64,000 nt of DNA from assembly GCF_014196295.1 (NCBI RefSeq), contig NZ_JACIDK010000003.1, positions 186,001 through 250,000 of the forward strand. The letters are read 5' to 3'. A program made the position numbers and the translations under genes. The notes beneath the pieces are model-generated. The model made no database searches. It worked only from the letters and a program-made list of their open reading frames with translations, and was not told the DNA's origin. Source of the DNA: Phenylobacterium haematophilum. GTDB taxonomy: Bacteria > Pseudomonadota > Alphaproteobacteria > Caulobacterales > Caulobacteraceae. Below, piece by piece: positions 48,131-55,617 of the stretch. How positions within the stretch are numbered: position 1 is the first letter of the stretch; the number at the start of each line of letters is the position of its first letter.

Positions 48131-49327
48131 TCAGGCGCCCCCTGCGACGGAGCCCTTGGTCTGCCCACCGGCCTTGCCGGGCGGCGCCTCGATGCGTTGC
48201 GGGGTGTCCGCCGGAACCGGCTTCAGGGGCTTGCCGGGCTGAACGTTGGCCAGGCCCTGAGTGATCACTCGGTCGCCGGGGTTGAGGCCCGTGGTGACGA
48301 CCCAGTAGGCGCCTTGGGTTCGTTCGGCGGTGATGTCGCGCCGCTCCGCCTTGTCGCCGGCGCCGACGACGTAGACGCTGGCGGCCCCCTTGGGATCACG
48401 CGCGACCGCGGTCTGCGGCACCAGATAGGCCGACGTGGCCACCGCCTGGTTGAAGCTGGCGCGGACGAACATGCCCGGAAGCAGGACGCCCTTGGGGTTG
48501 GCGATGCGGGCGCGGAGCGTGACCGTACCGGTGGACTCGTCGACCACCGCTTCGGAGAACTCAACGGCGCCGACCTGGTCGTAAGTGCTCCCGTCCTCGA
48601 GCGTAAGTTTCACCGCCGCGCTTCCGGGCGAGAGCCCGCCCGCGGCCAGCGCCCGGCGTAGGGCCAAGAGGTCGCCGCTCGACTGCTGGATGTCGACGAA
48701 CATCGGATCGAGCTGCTGGATGGTCGTCAGCGGATTGGCTTGGCTGGTGGTGACCAGCGCGCCGACGGTGGAGAGAGAACGGCCGATGCGACCGCTGATC
48801 GGGGCCGGGACGGTGGTGAACCTCAGATTGATGCGGGCGGTCTCAAGCGCCGCGCGGGCCTGCGCGACTGAGGCCTTGGCCTGGGCCGCCTGCGCGGCGG
48901 CGTTAACGTAGTCCTGCTGGCTGACCGCCTCGATCGCCGCCAGCGGCTTGTAGCGTTCGGCCAGGGCCGAAGCCGCCGACAGACTGGCCTCCGCGCTCTG
49001 GACGTTGGCCTCCGCCTGGTTGACCGCGGCGCGGTAAAGACTGGGGTCGATCTGGTAGAGGGGCTGGCCGCGGGTGACGAGGGAACCTTCGGTGAAGAGG
49101 CGCTTTTCGATCACCCCGGAGACCTGCGGACGCACCTCGGAGCTCTGATAGGCGACGACGCGGCCGGTGAGTACGTTGGTCACATCGACCCTGGTGGGCT
49201 GGACGACCACGTACCCTACGGAGGTGGGCCCGCCCGCTGCGCCCTTGTGAGCGTCCGTCTTTGCTCCGCATGCGGCGAGGACGCCGACGCTCGCCAGCGT
49301 CGCGAGGAACGCGCCCCGCCGCTTCAA
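48131..49327 (-). CDS. RND efflux periplasmic adaptor (membrane fusion protein)
   Basis: About 398 residues if started at the TTG at 49327. That start places a normal lipoprotein signal (KRRGAFLATLASVGVLAAC) at the N-terminus; the frame is open back to a GTG at 49432, which would put 35 polar residues before it. Family features: barrel-sandwich segment VRPQVSGVIEKRLFTEGSLV, a coiled hairpin rich in Ala and Gln (residues 80-140), and TVPAPISGRIGRSL. It links transporter and outer-membrane channel. First gene of the pump operon. Confidence 0.9.
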   Translation of the reverse strand: MKRRGAFLATLASVGVLAACGAKTDAHKGAAGGPTSVGYVVVQPTRVDVTNVLTGRVVAYQSSEVRPQVSGVIEKRLFTEGSLVTRGQPLYQIDPSLYRAAVNQAEANVQSAEASLSAASALAERYKPLAAIEAVSQQDYVNAAAQAAQAKASVAQARAALETARINLRFTTVPAPISGRIGRSLSTVGALVTTSQANPLTTIQQLDPMFVDIQQSSGDLLALRRALAAGGLSPGSAAVKLTLEDGSTYDQVGAVEFSEAVVDESTGTVTLRARIANPKGVLLPGMFVRASFNQAVATSAYLVPQTAVARDPKGAASVYVVGAGDKAERRDITAERTQGAYWVVTTGLNPGDRVITQGLANVQPGKPLKPVPADTPQRIEAPPGKAGGQTKGSVAGGA

Positions 49328-49672
49328 GATGCTGCGCTCGGCGAGATCTGACCGTAAGACGCTCTTGATGCAGGGGCGCGCGGTGGCATGTGTCCGTCTT
49401 CCTAACTCGGCGACGCAGTCTTCCGAAGGCACGTCTTCATTCAGCTAAAGAGAACTCTCGTCGCGTGCTCAAGGTTCTTTAGTCGCCGGAAAGCACAAGC
49501 TTATGACCCGACGTCACGAGCTTGAAATCTGTTCGCCACACCGCCGCCGGGTTGTGCCCCGCTCAGCGGCAGGGTGGAACCGCCTCAGTCCGACTTCCAC
49601 GGCTTCGCCTCAGGCGCGGGTGCTAGGTTCCGCAGCGTCGTCTCGATAGCGCGAAGCGGCGAGCAGGCCGTG
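49328..49672. other. Intergenic region upstream of the efflux operon
   Basis: 345 bases between the efflux adaptor start and the end of the next minus-strand gene. It carries the efflux promoter, an inverted repeat at 49445-49482, and no convincing coding frame. No regulator gene lies beside it. Confidence 0.5.
49445..49482. repeat. Inverted repeat upstream of efflux operon (possible operator)
   Basis: Left arm CTAAAGAGAAC (49445-49455) and right arm GTTCTTTAG (49474-49482) match as an inverted repeat, with two extra bases in the left arm and an 18-base spacer. It lies upstream of both possible adaptor starts, where a repressor or activator would bind. Confidence 0.4.
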
Positions 49673-49996
49673 TTAGTGAGGCCGCTTCTGACAACGCGCT
49701 TCCATCGCATCCAGCCGCCTGAGGGCGGCGAGCACCTCTGTCAGCGGGACGGGCTCGACGGTGCCCAACAGCCACCTGAGGCGCGGTTCGTCCTGTACAG
49801 CCGATGCGTCCGACGCCCACGATGAGAGAATCTCCCGTTTCTCGCAAAGTGAGAGGTGAGGGTCCTTCACCACATCGTCGGGGTCTTGAAAGCCAACGGC
49901 AGGCCGAACGCCACGTGCGATCGCGGTCCTGAGGCTGCAGGGCTCATGGCCGCTCGGCAGGTCAAAGATCTGTTCGGTCGTCGCCAGTCGCATCAT
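49673..49996 (-). CDS. Conserved hypothetical small protein downstream of Hsp20
   Basis: 107 residues. The core DDVVKDPHLSLCEKREILSSWASDASAV is a pattern I have seen in small alphaproteobacterial proteins of unknown function; the C-terminus is helical (VLAALRRLDAMEARCQ). The start follows AAGGGAGA by seven bases. It is on the same strand as Hsp20, 122 bases downstream, so it may be part of the heat-shock transcript. No membrane segment. Confidence 0.72.
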   Translation of the reverse strand: MMRLATTEQIFDLPSGHEPCSLRTAIARGVRPAVGFQDPDDVVKDPHLSLCEKREILSSWASDASAVQDEPRLRWLLGTVEPVPLTEVLAALRRLDAMEARCQKRPH

Positions 49997-50072
49997 CGTT
50001 TCTCCCTTCTTCTCCTTCCTCCAAAAGGCCGCGGTCGGCGGCAGTCATGAATGGCGCGCGCCGTTCGCGCCG

Positions 50073-50097
50073 CCGGGGCGCCTGTCGGGCGCCCCGG
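50073..50097. repeat. Strong GC-rich inverted repeat after Hsp20
   Basis: A perfect 10-base-pair stem (50073-50082 with 50088-50097) with a five-base loop lies 22 bases past the Hsp20 stop. There is no T-run, so it is either a weak terminator or a processing/stabilising hairpin between hsp20 and the small downstream gene. Confidence 0.6.
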
Positions 50098-50118
50098 TCT
50101 GAGAACCTGTCGCGAGCG

Positions 50119-50604
50119 TCAGGCTGCGCGATGCTCGGACGGGTTGCTCGCAATGCGACGCAACGAGGGGGACGGATCTGCGGTCCCGATCTCGATCCGC
50201 CGGGGTCTCAACGCATCTGGGACCTCGCGGGTCATATCGATCGCAAGCACGCCGTTCTCGTAGCTTGCCGACTTGACCACGACATAGTCGGCCAGCTCGA
50301 ATTTGCGCTCGAAGCTGCGAGCCGCGATGCCGCGGTGCAGGAACGTGCGCGAGCCGTCCTCTTCCTTGGCCTTATGGCCGGTCACGATCAGCAGGTTCGG
50401 TTTGGTCGTGACTTCGAGCTCATCGGCCGCGAAGCCCGCGGCGGCCAAGGTGATGCGATAGCTGTCGTCGCTGGTCTTCTCGACATCATAGGGCGGATAA
50501 CCCCGATCGCCCTCGCTCTTCATGGCGCTGTCGATGATGTCGGCCATGCGGTCAAAGCCGATCACCGACCGGTAGAGCGGGGAAAAATCATATGCCGTTC
50601 TCAT
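50119..50604 (-). CDS. Small heat-shock protein, Hsp20/IbpA family
   Basis: 161 residues. The N-terminus MRTAYDFSPLYRSVIGFDR is typical of IbpA-type proteins. An alpha-crystallin domain spans about 35-130 (PPYDVEKTSDDSYRITLAAAGF, FERKFELADYV, YENGVLAIDM). It holds unfolding proteins in a refoldable state. The start at 50604 follows GAGGAG with six bases spacing; the ATG at 50610 lies within this leader context and is less likely. Upstream is a thermometer-like leader. Confidence 0.93.
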   Translation of the reverse strand: MRTAYDFSPLYRSVIGFDRMADIIDSAMKSEGDRGYPPYDVEKTSDDSYRITLAAAGFAADELEVTTKPNLLIVTGHKAKEEDGSRTFLHRGIAARSFERKFELADYVVVKSASYENGVLAIDMTREVPDALRPRRIEIGTADPSPSLRRIASNPSEHRAA

Positions 50605-50698
50605 TTCCATCTCCTCAGAACGAGCAAGTTGGACCTGAGAGGCGCCCGGAAGCGCGGGCGCCCCCTGACTGTCGTCGAGCCCTTCGGGCGCTCGACGG
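50605..50698 (-). promoter_or_regulatory. ROSE-like RNA thermometer in the Hsp20 leader
   Basis: Read on the minus strand, three hairpins precede the Hsp20 start: GTCGAGC/GCTCGAC (50674-50696), an eight-pair GGCGCCCG/CGGGCGCC stem (50641-50662), and a weak one in which CTTGCTC (50622-50628) pairs with the ribosome-binding site GAGGAG (50611-50616), leaving one G unpaired. The UUGCU element facing the Shine-Dalgarno sequence is the signature of ROSE elements, which melt at heat-shock temperature and control alphaproteobacterial small heat-shock genes. Confidence 0.8.
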
Positions 50699-50704
50699 CG
50701 AAAA

Positions 50705-50732
50705 AATTAGGGAGACGGAGAACAGCGTCAAG
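50705..50732 (-). promoter_or_regulatory. Candidate heat-shock (RpoH-type) promoter of Hsp20
   Basis: On the minus strand CTTGAC (50732-50727) is followed after about 15 bases by CCTAAT (50711-50706), just upstream of the hairpin leader. The -35 fits RpoH or housekeeping promoters. The -10 match is weak. Confidence 0.45.
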
Positions 50733-50841
50733 ACCTCGATCTGAGCATTTTTCGCTGAGGCCACAGGGCTCGCTGACGGCCTTCAATGAGCTCCTAAGAA
50801 GAAGCGAAATGGACCTGCAACTGCGCTGATTTCTCCAGCGG

Positions 50842-50869
50842 CGATCTGGACGCGGCCGATCATCGTACC
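50842..50869 (+). promoter_or_regulatory. Candidate ECF-type promoter of the DUF2177 gene
   Basis: CGATCT, a 16-base spacer and CGTACC end 24 bases before the start. The arrangement repeats that of the two divergent sites at 53367-53426 (GATC-core, N16, CGTA), suggesting control by the same sigma factor. Confidence 0.5.
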
Positions 50870-50893
50870 CGGATGGTGCGTAGGAGATGCGCT

Positions 50894-51301
50894 TTGAACA
50901 TCATCGTCTCATATGTCCTGACCCTGGCGATTTTCGTCCTGATCGATACCGCTTGGCTGGGGACCATGAGCGAGCGGCTTTATCGGCCGCTGCTCGGTGC
51001 AATGCTGGCCGATAATTTCCGACTGGCCCCTGCGGTCGCCTTCTATGCGCTCTATGCAGCCGGCCTGACGGTATTCGCCGTGACGCCCGGCTTGGCGCAA
51101 GCGGACTGGAAGAAGGCTCTGCTGCTAGGGGCGCTGTTTGGCCTGTTCGCGTACGGGACTTACGATCTGACCAACCTGGCGACGCTGAAGACGTGGAGCC
51201 TCAAACTGTCGCTCATCGACATGGCCTGGGGCGTGAGCGTGAGCGCGGCCTCCTCAGCGATCGCCTGCGCCCTGGCCATGCGTTGGCTGCGCGCCGCCTA
51301 G
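50894..51301 (+). CDS. DUF2177 membrane protein
   Basis: 135 residues from a TTG at 50894, seven bases after AGGAG; an ATG at 50873 would add seven basic residues before the first helix. Four membrane helices, starting NIIVSYVLTLAIFVLIDTAWLG and including GLFAYGTYDLTNLATLKTW, identify DUF2177. Function unknown; it often accompanies cyclopropane-synthase-type lipid clusters. Its stop shares a CTAG with the convergent DUF1295 gene. Confidence 0.85.
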   Translation: MNIIVSYVLTLAIFVLIDTAWLGTMSERLYRPLLGAMLADNFRLAPAVAFYALYAAGLTVFAVTPGLAQADWKKALLLGALFGLFAYGTYDLTNLATLKTWSLKLSLIDMAWGVSVSAASSAIACALAMRWLRAA

Positions 51302-52104
51302 CGGCGCGGCGGGCGGGGGAAGAAGGCGCTGGTTCGCTCTGCATAGGCGGCGAAGGCCTCCGGGCGGGACCGGCGCATATGGGCTTCGAGCAGCGGCACG
51401 CCGGAAACCCGCGTTAGAAGCCAGTACATGTAGGCCGGACCGCTTAGGGCGAGCCAACCCCAGGGCCAGCCACCGCCCAGGTCGATCGCAAACAGCGGCC
51501 AGGCGCACCATCCGAGCCATTCGAAGAAGTAGTTCGGATGGCGCGACCAAGCCCAGAGGCCGGTATCGCAGATCTTGCCGCGATGAGCCGGATCGCTTTT
51601 GAAAGCAGCCAGCTGACGGTCAGCCCATCCCTCACCGATCAAGGCGGCAATGAACACGAGCACAGCCAGGCCATCTTGCGGCGAGAGGCCCGCCGCAGGC
51701 TTGCGCGCAGCTACGAGAACGCTGAGGGCGAGAAGCGCGGCGGCGGCCGCCTGCAGCATCAGGAAGGCGAACATCCGCGACTGAAAGCGGGCGCCCCAGT
51801 CCTGACGCAGCCGCGCGTAGCGGGCGTCTTCAGGCTCCGCCGCAGCACGCGCTGCGATGTGCAGGCCCAGCCGCAAGCCCCAGGCTCCGATCAAGAGCGC
51901 CGCCAGGTGTTGGCGAGACGTGGGCGGCGAGCCTTCCACCGGGAACAGCGCCACGAGGACGCCCGTCGCGCCCAGGCCCAGCGACCAAAACGCGTCGGCC
52001 CAACCGCCTTGTCCAGTGCGGCGCTGAACCACCCAGGCGGCCGTCATGACGAGCGTCATGACGAGAGCCGCTGCGGCCCACAGCGCGAGCAGGCCGCCGA
52101 TCAC
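51298..52104 (-). CDS. DUF1295 / steroid 5-alpha-reductase-like membrane protein
   Basis: 268 residues from a GTG at 52104 that overlaps the ChrR-like stop as GTGA; a TTG at 52140 is an alternative. About six membrane helices. The C-terminal GLWAWSRHPNYFFEWLGWCAWPLF, AYMYWLLTRVSGVPLLE is the DUF1295 signature, related to NADPH-dependent reductases/ICMT-like enzymes. It probably reduces or modifies a lipid. Its place in the sigma-ChrR operon suggests stress-induced lipid change. Confidence 0.85.
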   Translation of the reverse strand: MIGGLLALWAAAALVMTLVMTAAWVVQRRTGQGGWADAFWSLGLGATGVLVALFPVEGSPPTSRQHLAALLIGAWGLRLGLHIAARAAAEPEDARYARLRQDWGARFQSRMFAFLMLQAAAAALLALSVLVAARKPAAGLSPQDGLAVLVFIAALIGEGWADRQLAAFKSDPAHRGKICDTGLWAWSRHPNYFFEWLGWCAWPLFAIDLGGGWPWGWLALSGPAYMYWLLTRVSGVPLLEAHMRRSRPEAFAAYAERTSAFFPRPPRR

Positions 52105-52739
52105 AGCCGAATGAAGGGGCGGATCAGCCGACCCAGCCAACCGTCCGGCTGAATCTGACCGTCAAGGGCGACGACGCAGAGGCACGGCTCGTCGGACACG
52201 ACGCGCGGCCGGTGCAAAACCTCCTCATCGGCCTCTTCCAGGTCGCCGACGTCGAACCGCGTGGTTTCCGTAGCGTAGGCGCCAGACAGCACGCAGGTGA
52301 GTTCGACCCCGCCATGGGTGTGTCGGGGCGTCTCTCGGCCGGGGTCTATCTTCAGTAGGATGACCCGGCAGTCGCCATCGCGCGGGGCGTGGACGTCACG
52401 CGCTCTGATGCCGGGCCCTATCCACCGCCAAGGGCCCAGGGCGTAGTTTCGCAGGGGCTCGGGCAGTTCGGGCATGTCATTCAAGGGCGGCGTCGTTCGC
52501 ACCTCGCCGGCGTCGGTCTCGATCCGCGCCATCGCGCGTGCGAGCGCACCCTGAGAGAGCGCCGAGGGCTGAGCTTCCTCGAGGAACTCGCCGCCGAGCG
52601 CCTGCAGCCGTCTCACCCAGGCGTTGTTGGCTGGGCGCAAGGCGAGATGGGCGGCCAGCACCACCGCTTCGGGCGGACTCAGCGTCCCGGCGGCATAGGC
52701 GAGCAGGCGTTCTTCGGAGGGATTGCGGACAGGGTTCAT
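52101..52739 (-). CDS. chrR: ChrR-like cupin anti-sigma factor lacking the CxxC zinc ligands
   Basis: 212 residues. N-terminal anti-sigma helix bundle (LLAYAAGTLSPPEAVVLAAHLALRP) and C-terminal cupin (TPRHTHGGVELTCVLSGAY with His140, His142, Glu146 and His176 as likely metal ligands). Classical ChrR has H-x3-C-x2-C in the first domain; here His31 is kept but the cysteine positions are Arg35 and Asn38. ChrR in Rhodobacter holds the sigma factor inactive until singlet oxygen or peroxide. It overlaps the sigma gene by ATGA. Confidence 0.88.
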   Translation of the reverse strand: MNPVRNPSEERLLAYAAGTLSPPEAVVLAAHLALRPANNAWVRRLQALGGEFLEEAQPSALSQGALARAMARIETDAGEVRTTPPLNDMPELPEPLRNYALGPWRWIGPGIRARDVHAPRDGDCRVILLKIDPGRETPRHTHGGVELTCVLSGAYATETTRFDVGDLEEADEEVLHRPRVVSDEPCLCVVALDGQIQPDGWLGRLIRPFIRL

Positions 52740-53308
52740 TGGGACGCCTCCTCGGAAGGCTCGAGGATTCTACGCAGCTTGATCATTGCATTGCGGATGC
52801 GGGACTTGACCGTGCCCAACGGCAGATCGAGCCGCTGAGCGATTTCAGAATGCGGACTGTCCAGGAAGAAAGCGAGGCGAAGCACCTCGACCTGATCTGG
52901 ATTCAGCCGCGACATGGCCTCGCGCACGCGTTCGGCGTCGTCGGCCATGACCAGCAAATCGTCCGGGCGCGCAAGGTCATCCTCGGCGAGATCGATCTGA
53001 GGCATGGGCAAAGCGCGCGCGTCGCGACGCAACGCGTCGATGCGCCGGTTGCGGGCGATGGTGAAGATCCAGGTCGCCGCGCGAGCTTTGCGCGCGTCGA
53101 ACAGGTCGGCCTTGCGCCAGGCGGTCAGCATGACGTCCTGGGCGAAGTCCTCCGCCGCCGCCGCGCTGGTCCCCGACTTCATCAGCCAAGCTTTCAAGCG
53201 AGGGGCGAAGTGCTCAAATAGCTGAGAGAAAGCTTCGCGATCACGCCGCAGGGCCACGGCCTCTATCAGCCGGTCGTAGAAAAGCGTGTCGTCGGCGTCG
53301 GTTGTCAT
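52736..53308 (-). CDS. rpoE: ECF sigma factor (RpoE/ECF11-like)
   Basis: 190 residues. Region 2 (about 25-95: FAPRLKAWLMKSG, EDFAQDVMLTAWRKADLFD, WIFTIARNRRIDALRR) and region 4 (130-185: LNPDQVEVLRLAFFLDSPHSEIAQRLDLPLGTVKSRIRNAM). Coupling to a ChrR-like cupin is the ECF11 type, known from the Rhodobacter sphaeroides singlet-oxygen response. The start at 53308 is fixed by family length. A TGATCC-N16-CGTATT promoter lies 58 bases upstream, consistent with autoregulation. Confidence 0.93.
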   Translation of the reverse strand: MTTDADDTLFYDRLIEAVALRRDREAFSQLFEHFAPRLKAWLMKSGTSAAAAEDFAQDVMLTAWRKADLFDARKARAATWIFTIARNRRIDALRRDARALPMPQIDLAEDDLARPDDLLVMADDAERVREAMSRLNPDQVEVLRLAFFLDSPHSEIAQRLDLPLGTVKSRIRNAMIKLRRILEPSEEASQ

Positions 53309-53365
53309 CGCGCCAACACGCTTTGCCGAGGATGCGAAAGATCGGGCTTCACCATGCATGGAGCC

Positions 53366-53426
53366 TAATACGGTTCGGGGAAAAATCTGGATCAATCCCG
53401 ATCCGCTGGATGCGCCGGCGCGTAAT
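53366..53426. promoter_or_regulatory. Paired divergent ECF-type promoters
   Basis: Minus strand: TGATCC (53394-53389), 16-base spacer, CGTATT (53372-53367) facing the sigma gene. Plus strand: CGATCC (53399-53404), 16-base spacer, CGTAAT (53421-53426) facing the lipid operon. The -35 elements are four bases apart and form GGATC..GATCC symmetry. The Rhodobacter RpoE -35 is TGATCC. Confidence 0.75.
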
Positions 53427-53473
53427 GGGACTGCTCGCACCGCTGAGGGGCGCACGCTTTGCCGGAGCTTTCC

Positions 53474-54805
53474 ATGTCGCCTTCCACCGCCGTCAGCGCC
53501 CCTTTGAAAGTCGCCGTCGTGGGCTCTGGCATCGCCGCTCTGTCCTCGGCCTGGCTGTTGTCCCAGAACCACCAAGTGACCGTTTATGAGAAGGCCGACC
53601 GGCTGGGCGGCCATTCAAACACGGTGACCGCCGAAACGTCAGCGGGGCAGATTCCCGTAGACACGGGCTTCATCTGCTTCAACGACGCGACCTATCCAAA
53701 CCTCATCGCTCTCTTTTCGCATCTTGGGGTGAAGAGCCGCGCGACGGACATGTCCTTCGCAGTGTCTCAGGACGAGGGGCGTTTTGAGTACGCCGCTCCA
53801 GGCTTGTTCGCACAGCGTCGCAATCTGGTCAGTCCGCGATTCTGGTCGATGCTGAGCGAGATCCTGCGGTTTTACCGACAAGCCCCGGGCGACTTGGCGG
53901 GCCTGACAGACCCCGAACTGACCCTGGGCGATTACCTCAAGCGTCAGGGCTTCAGCGAGGCCTTCCGCGATGACCATCTGCTGCCGATGGCGGCCGCCAT
54001 CTGGTCGTCGCCCGCCCACACGTTGATGGACTATCCCGCCGAGGCGTTCATCCGGTTCTGCGGCAATCACGGCCTTCTGAAGCTTGTCGATCGGCCGGCC
54101 TGGCGGACGGTGGAGGGGGGCAGCCGCACCTATGTCGAGCGACTGTCCCAGAAGATCGCCGACATACGTCTCGGCGCCGGGGTGCGGGCGGTGCGCCGTA
54201 CAGACCAGGGGGTGCTGATCCATGACGACCAGGAACGTGTCGAACGCTTCGACCACGTCGTGATCGGCGCCCACGCGGACCAGGCTCTGGCCATGCTCGA
54301 CGACCCGAACGATCTGGAAAGGGAGATTCTCGGCTCCATCAAATACAGCCGGAATTTCACGGTCTTGCACACCGATCGCGGCCTCATGCCCCGCCGTCGC
54401 CGCGCCTGGGCGAGTTGGAACTACATAGGTACGGGCGAGGGCCTCTGCGTCACCTATTGGATGAACCGGCTGCAGGGCCTGCCCGGCCAGGACCTGTTCG
54501 TCACCCTAAATCCGCCGCGCGCGCCCAAACCTGGGGCTCTGTTGCGCAGCGAGATCTACGAGCATCCGATTTTCAATCCCGCCGCCATCCAGGCCCAAAA
54601 GAGGCTCTGGGACCTCCAGGGTCGGGGCGGAGTGTGGTTCTGCGGAGCTTATTTCGGTGCGGGTTTCCATGAGGACGGCCTGCAATCAGGCCTGGCCGTC
54701 GCAGAACAGCTTGGCGGCGTGCGACGCCCTTGGTCAGTCGAGCACGAGAGCGGGCGCATCCATCTGTCGCGGGCTGCGCCGATCGCCATGGGGAAGGCCG
54801 CGTGA
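53474..54805 (+). CDS. FAD-dependent amine oxidase-like protein (COG2907 type)
   Basis: 443 residues. Rossmann FAD motif VAVVGSGIAALSSAWLL, then EKADRLGGHSNTV as the flavin-binding second motif, and VDTGFICFN typical of COG2907. Near the C-terminus GVWFCGAYFGAGFHEDGLQSG binds FAD. The start at 53474 follows GGAG. Members cluster with DUF1365 and cyclopropane-synthase genes and probably oxidise a lipid or its precursor; the exact reaction is unknown. First gene of the operon opposite the sigma factor. Confidence 0.88.
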   Translation: MSPSTAVSAPLKVAVVGSGIAALSSAWLLSQNHQVTVYEKADRLGGHSNTVTAETSAGQIPVDTGFICFNDATYPNLIALFSHLGVKSRATDMSFAVSQDEGRFEYAAPGLFAQRRNLVSPRFWSMLSEILRFYRQAPGDLAGLTDPELTLGDYLKRQGFSEAFRDDHLLPMAAAIWSSPAHTLMDYPAEAFIRFCGNHGLLKLVDRPAWRTVEGGSRTYVERLSQKIADIRLGAGVRAVRRTDQGVLIHDDQERVERFDHVVIGAHADQALAMLDDPNDLEREILGSIKYSRNFTVLHTDRGLMPRRRRAWASWNYIGTGEGLCVTYWMNRLQGLPGQDLFVTLNPPRAPKPGALLRSEIYEHPIFNPAAIQAQKRLWDLQGRGGVWFCGAYFGAGFHEDGLQSGLAVAEQLGGVRRPWSVEHESGRIHLSRAAPIAMGKAA

Positions 54806-55617
54806 TGCAGGCTTCAGCTCTCTATCTTGGCCGCGTAACTCATCAGCGAACCCGGCCGGTGACGCACAGCCTCAGCTACCGGGTCTTCTGGCTGTTGCTC
54901 GATCTTGCCGACATTGACGGGCTGAACCGTCAGTTGCGGCTATTCTCTCGCAATCGGTTCAACCTCCTGTCGTTCCACGACCGTGACCATGGCGATGGAT
55001 CCGGCGAGACGCTCCGCAGCCAGATCAAGTTTTGGCTCGACAGAGCCGGGGTCGACATCGGCGACGGGCCCATCCGTCTGCTCACCATGCCTCGGGTGCT
55101 GGGATACGTATTCAATCCCATCAGCTTCTATTTCTGTCATTGGCCTGACGGGCGCCTGGCGGCGATGGTCTATGAGGTGACAAACACCTTCGGCCTGCGC
55201 CATACCTATGTCGTACCCATCCGTCCCGAGGATCAAGCCGCCGGCCTGATCCGTCAGGAGGCGGCCAAGGACCTCTACGTCTCGCCCTTCATGGGCATGG
55301 ACATGAACTACGAGTTCCGCGGTCGTGCGCCGCAGGAGCGCCTGGACCTGACGGTTAGGGGTCTCGACGCCGACGGCCTGCTGATCAGCGCAGCCATGTC
55401 GGCCAGGCGCCGCCCGCTGCAGGACCTTGAACTTCTTTCCGCGGCTTTCTGCCTCCCCTTCATGACACTCAAGGTGATGGCCGCCATTCACTGGGAGGCT
55501 CTAAAGCTCTGGCTCAGAGGCGTCCCGCTCACCCGCCAGCCGGCGCCAGCGCGTGAATCCGTCACGATTCAGGCTGCCGCACCTCGCGTCCGCACCGTAG
55601 GCGGGGGCGCCCGATGA
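54805..55617 (+). CDS. DUF1365 protein
   Basis: 270 residues. Opens ALYLGRVTHQRTRPVTHSLSYRVFWLLLDL and contains RLLTMPRVLGYVFNPISFYFCH and VYEVTNTFGLRHTYVVP, the DUF1365 core. Reaction unknown; it is nearly always beside COG2907 and cyclopropane-synthase-type genes. It shares one base with the previous stop (TGATG); a GTG one codon earlier is also possible. It overlaps the next gene by ATGA. Confidence 0.9.
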   Translation: MQASALYLGRVTHQRTRPVTHSLSYRVFWLLLDLADIDGLNRQLRLFSRNRFNLLSFHDRDHGDGSGETLRSQIKFWLDRAGVDIGDGPIRLLTMPRVLGYVFNPISFYFCHWPDGRLAAMVYEVTNTFGLRHTYVVPIRPEDQAAGLIRQEAAKDLYVSPFMGMDMNYEFRGRAPQERLDLTVRGLDADGLLISAAMSARRRPLQDLELLSAAFCLPFMTLKVMAAIHWEALKLWLRGVPLTRQPAPARESVTIQAAAPRVRTVGGGAR

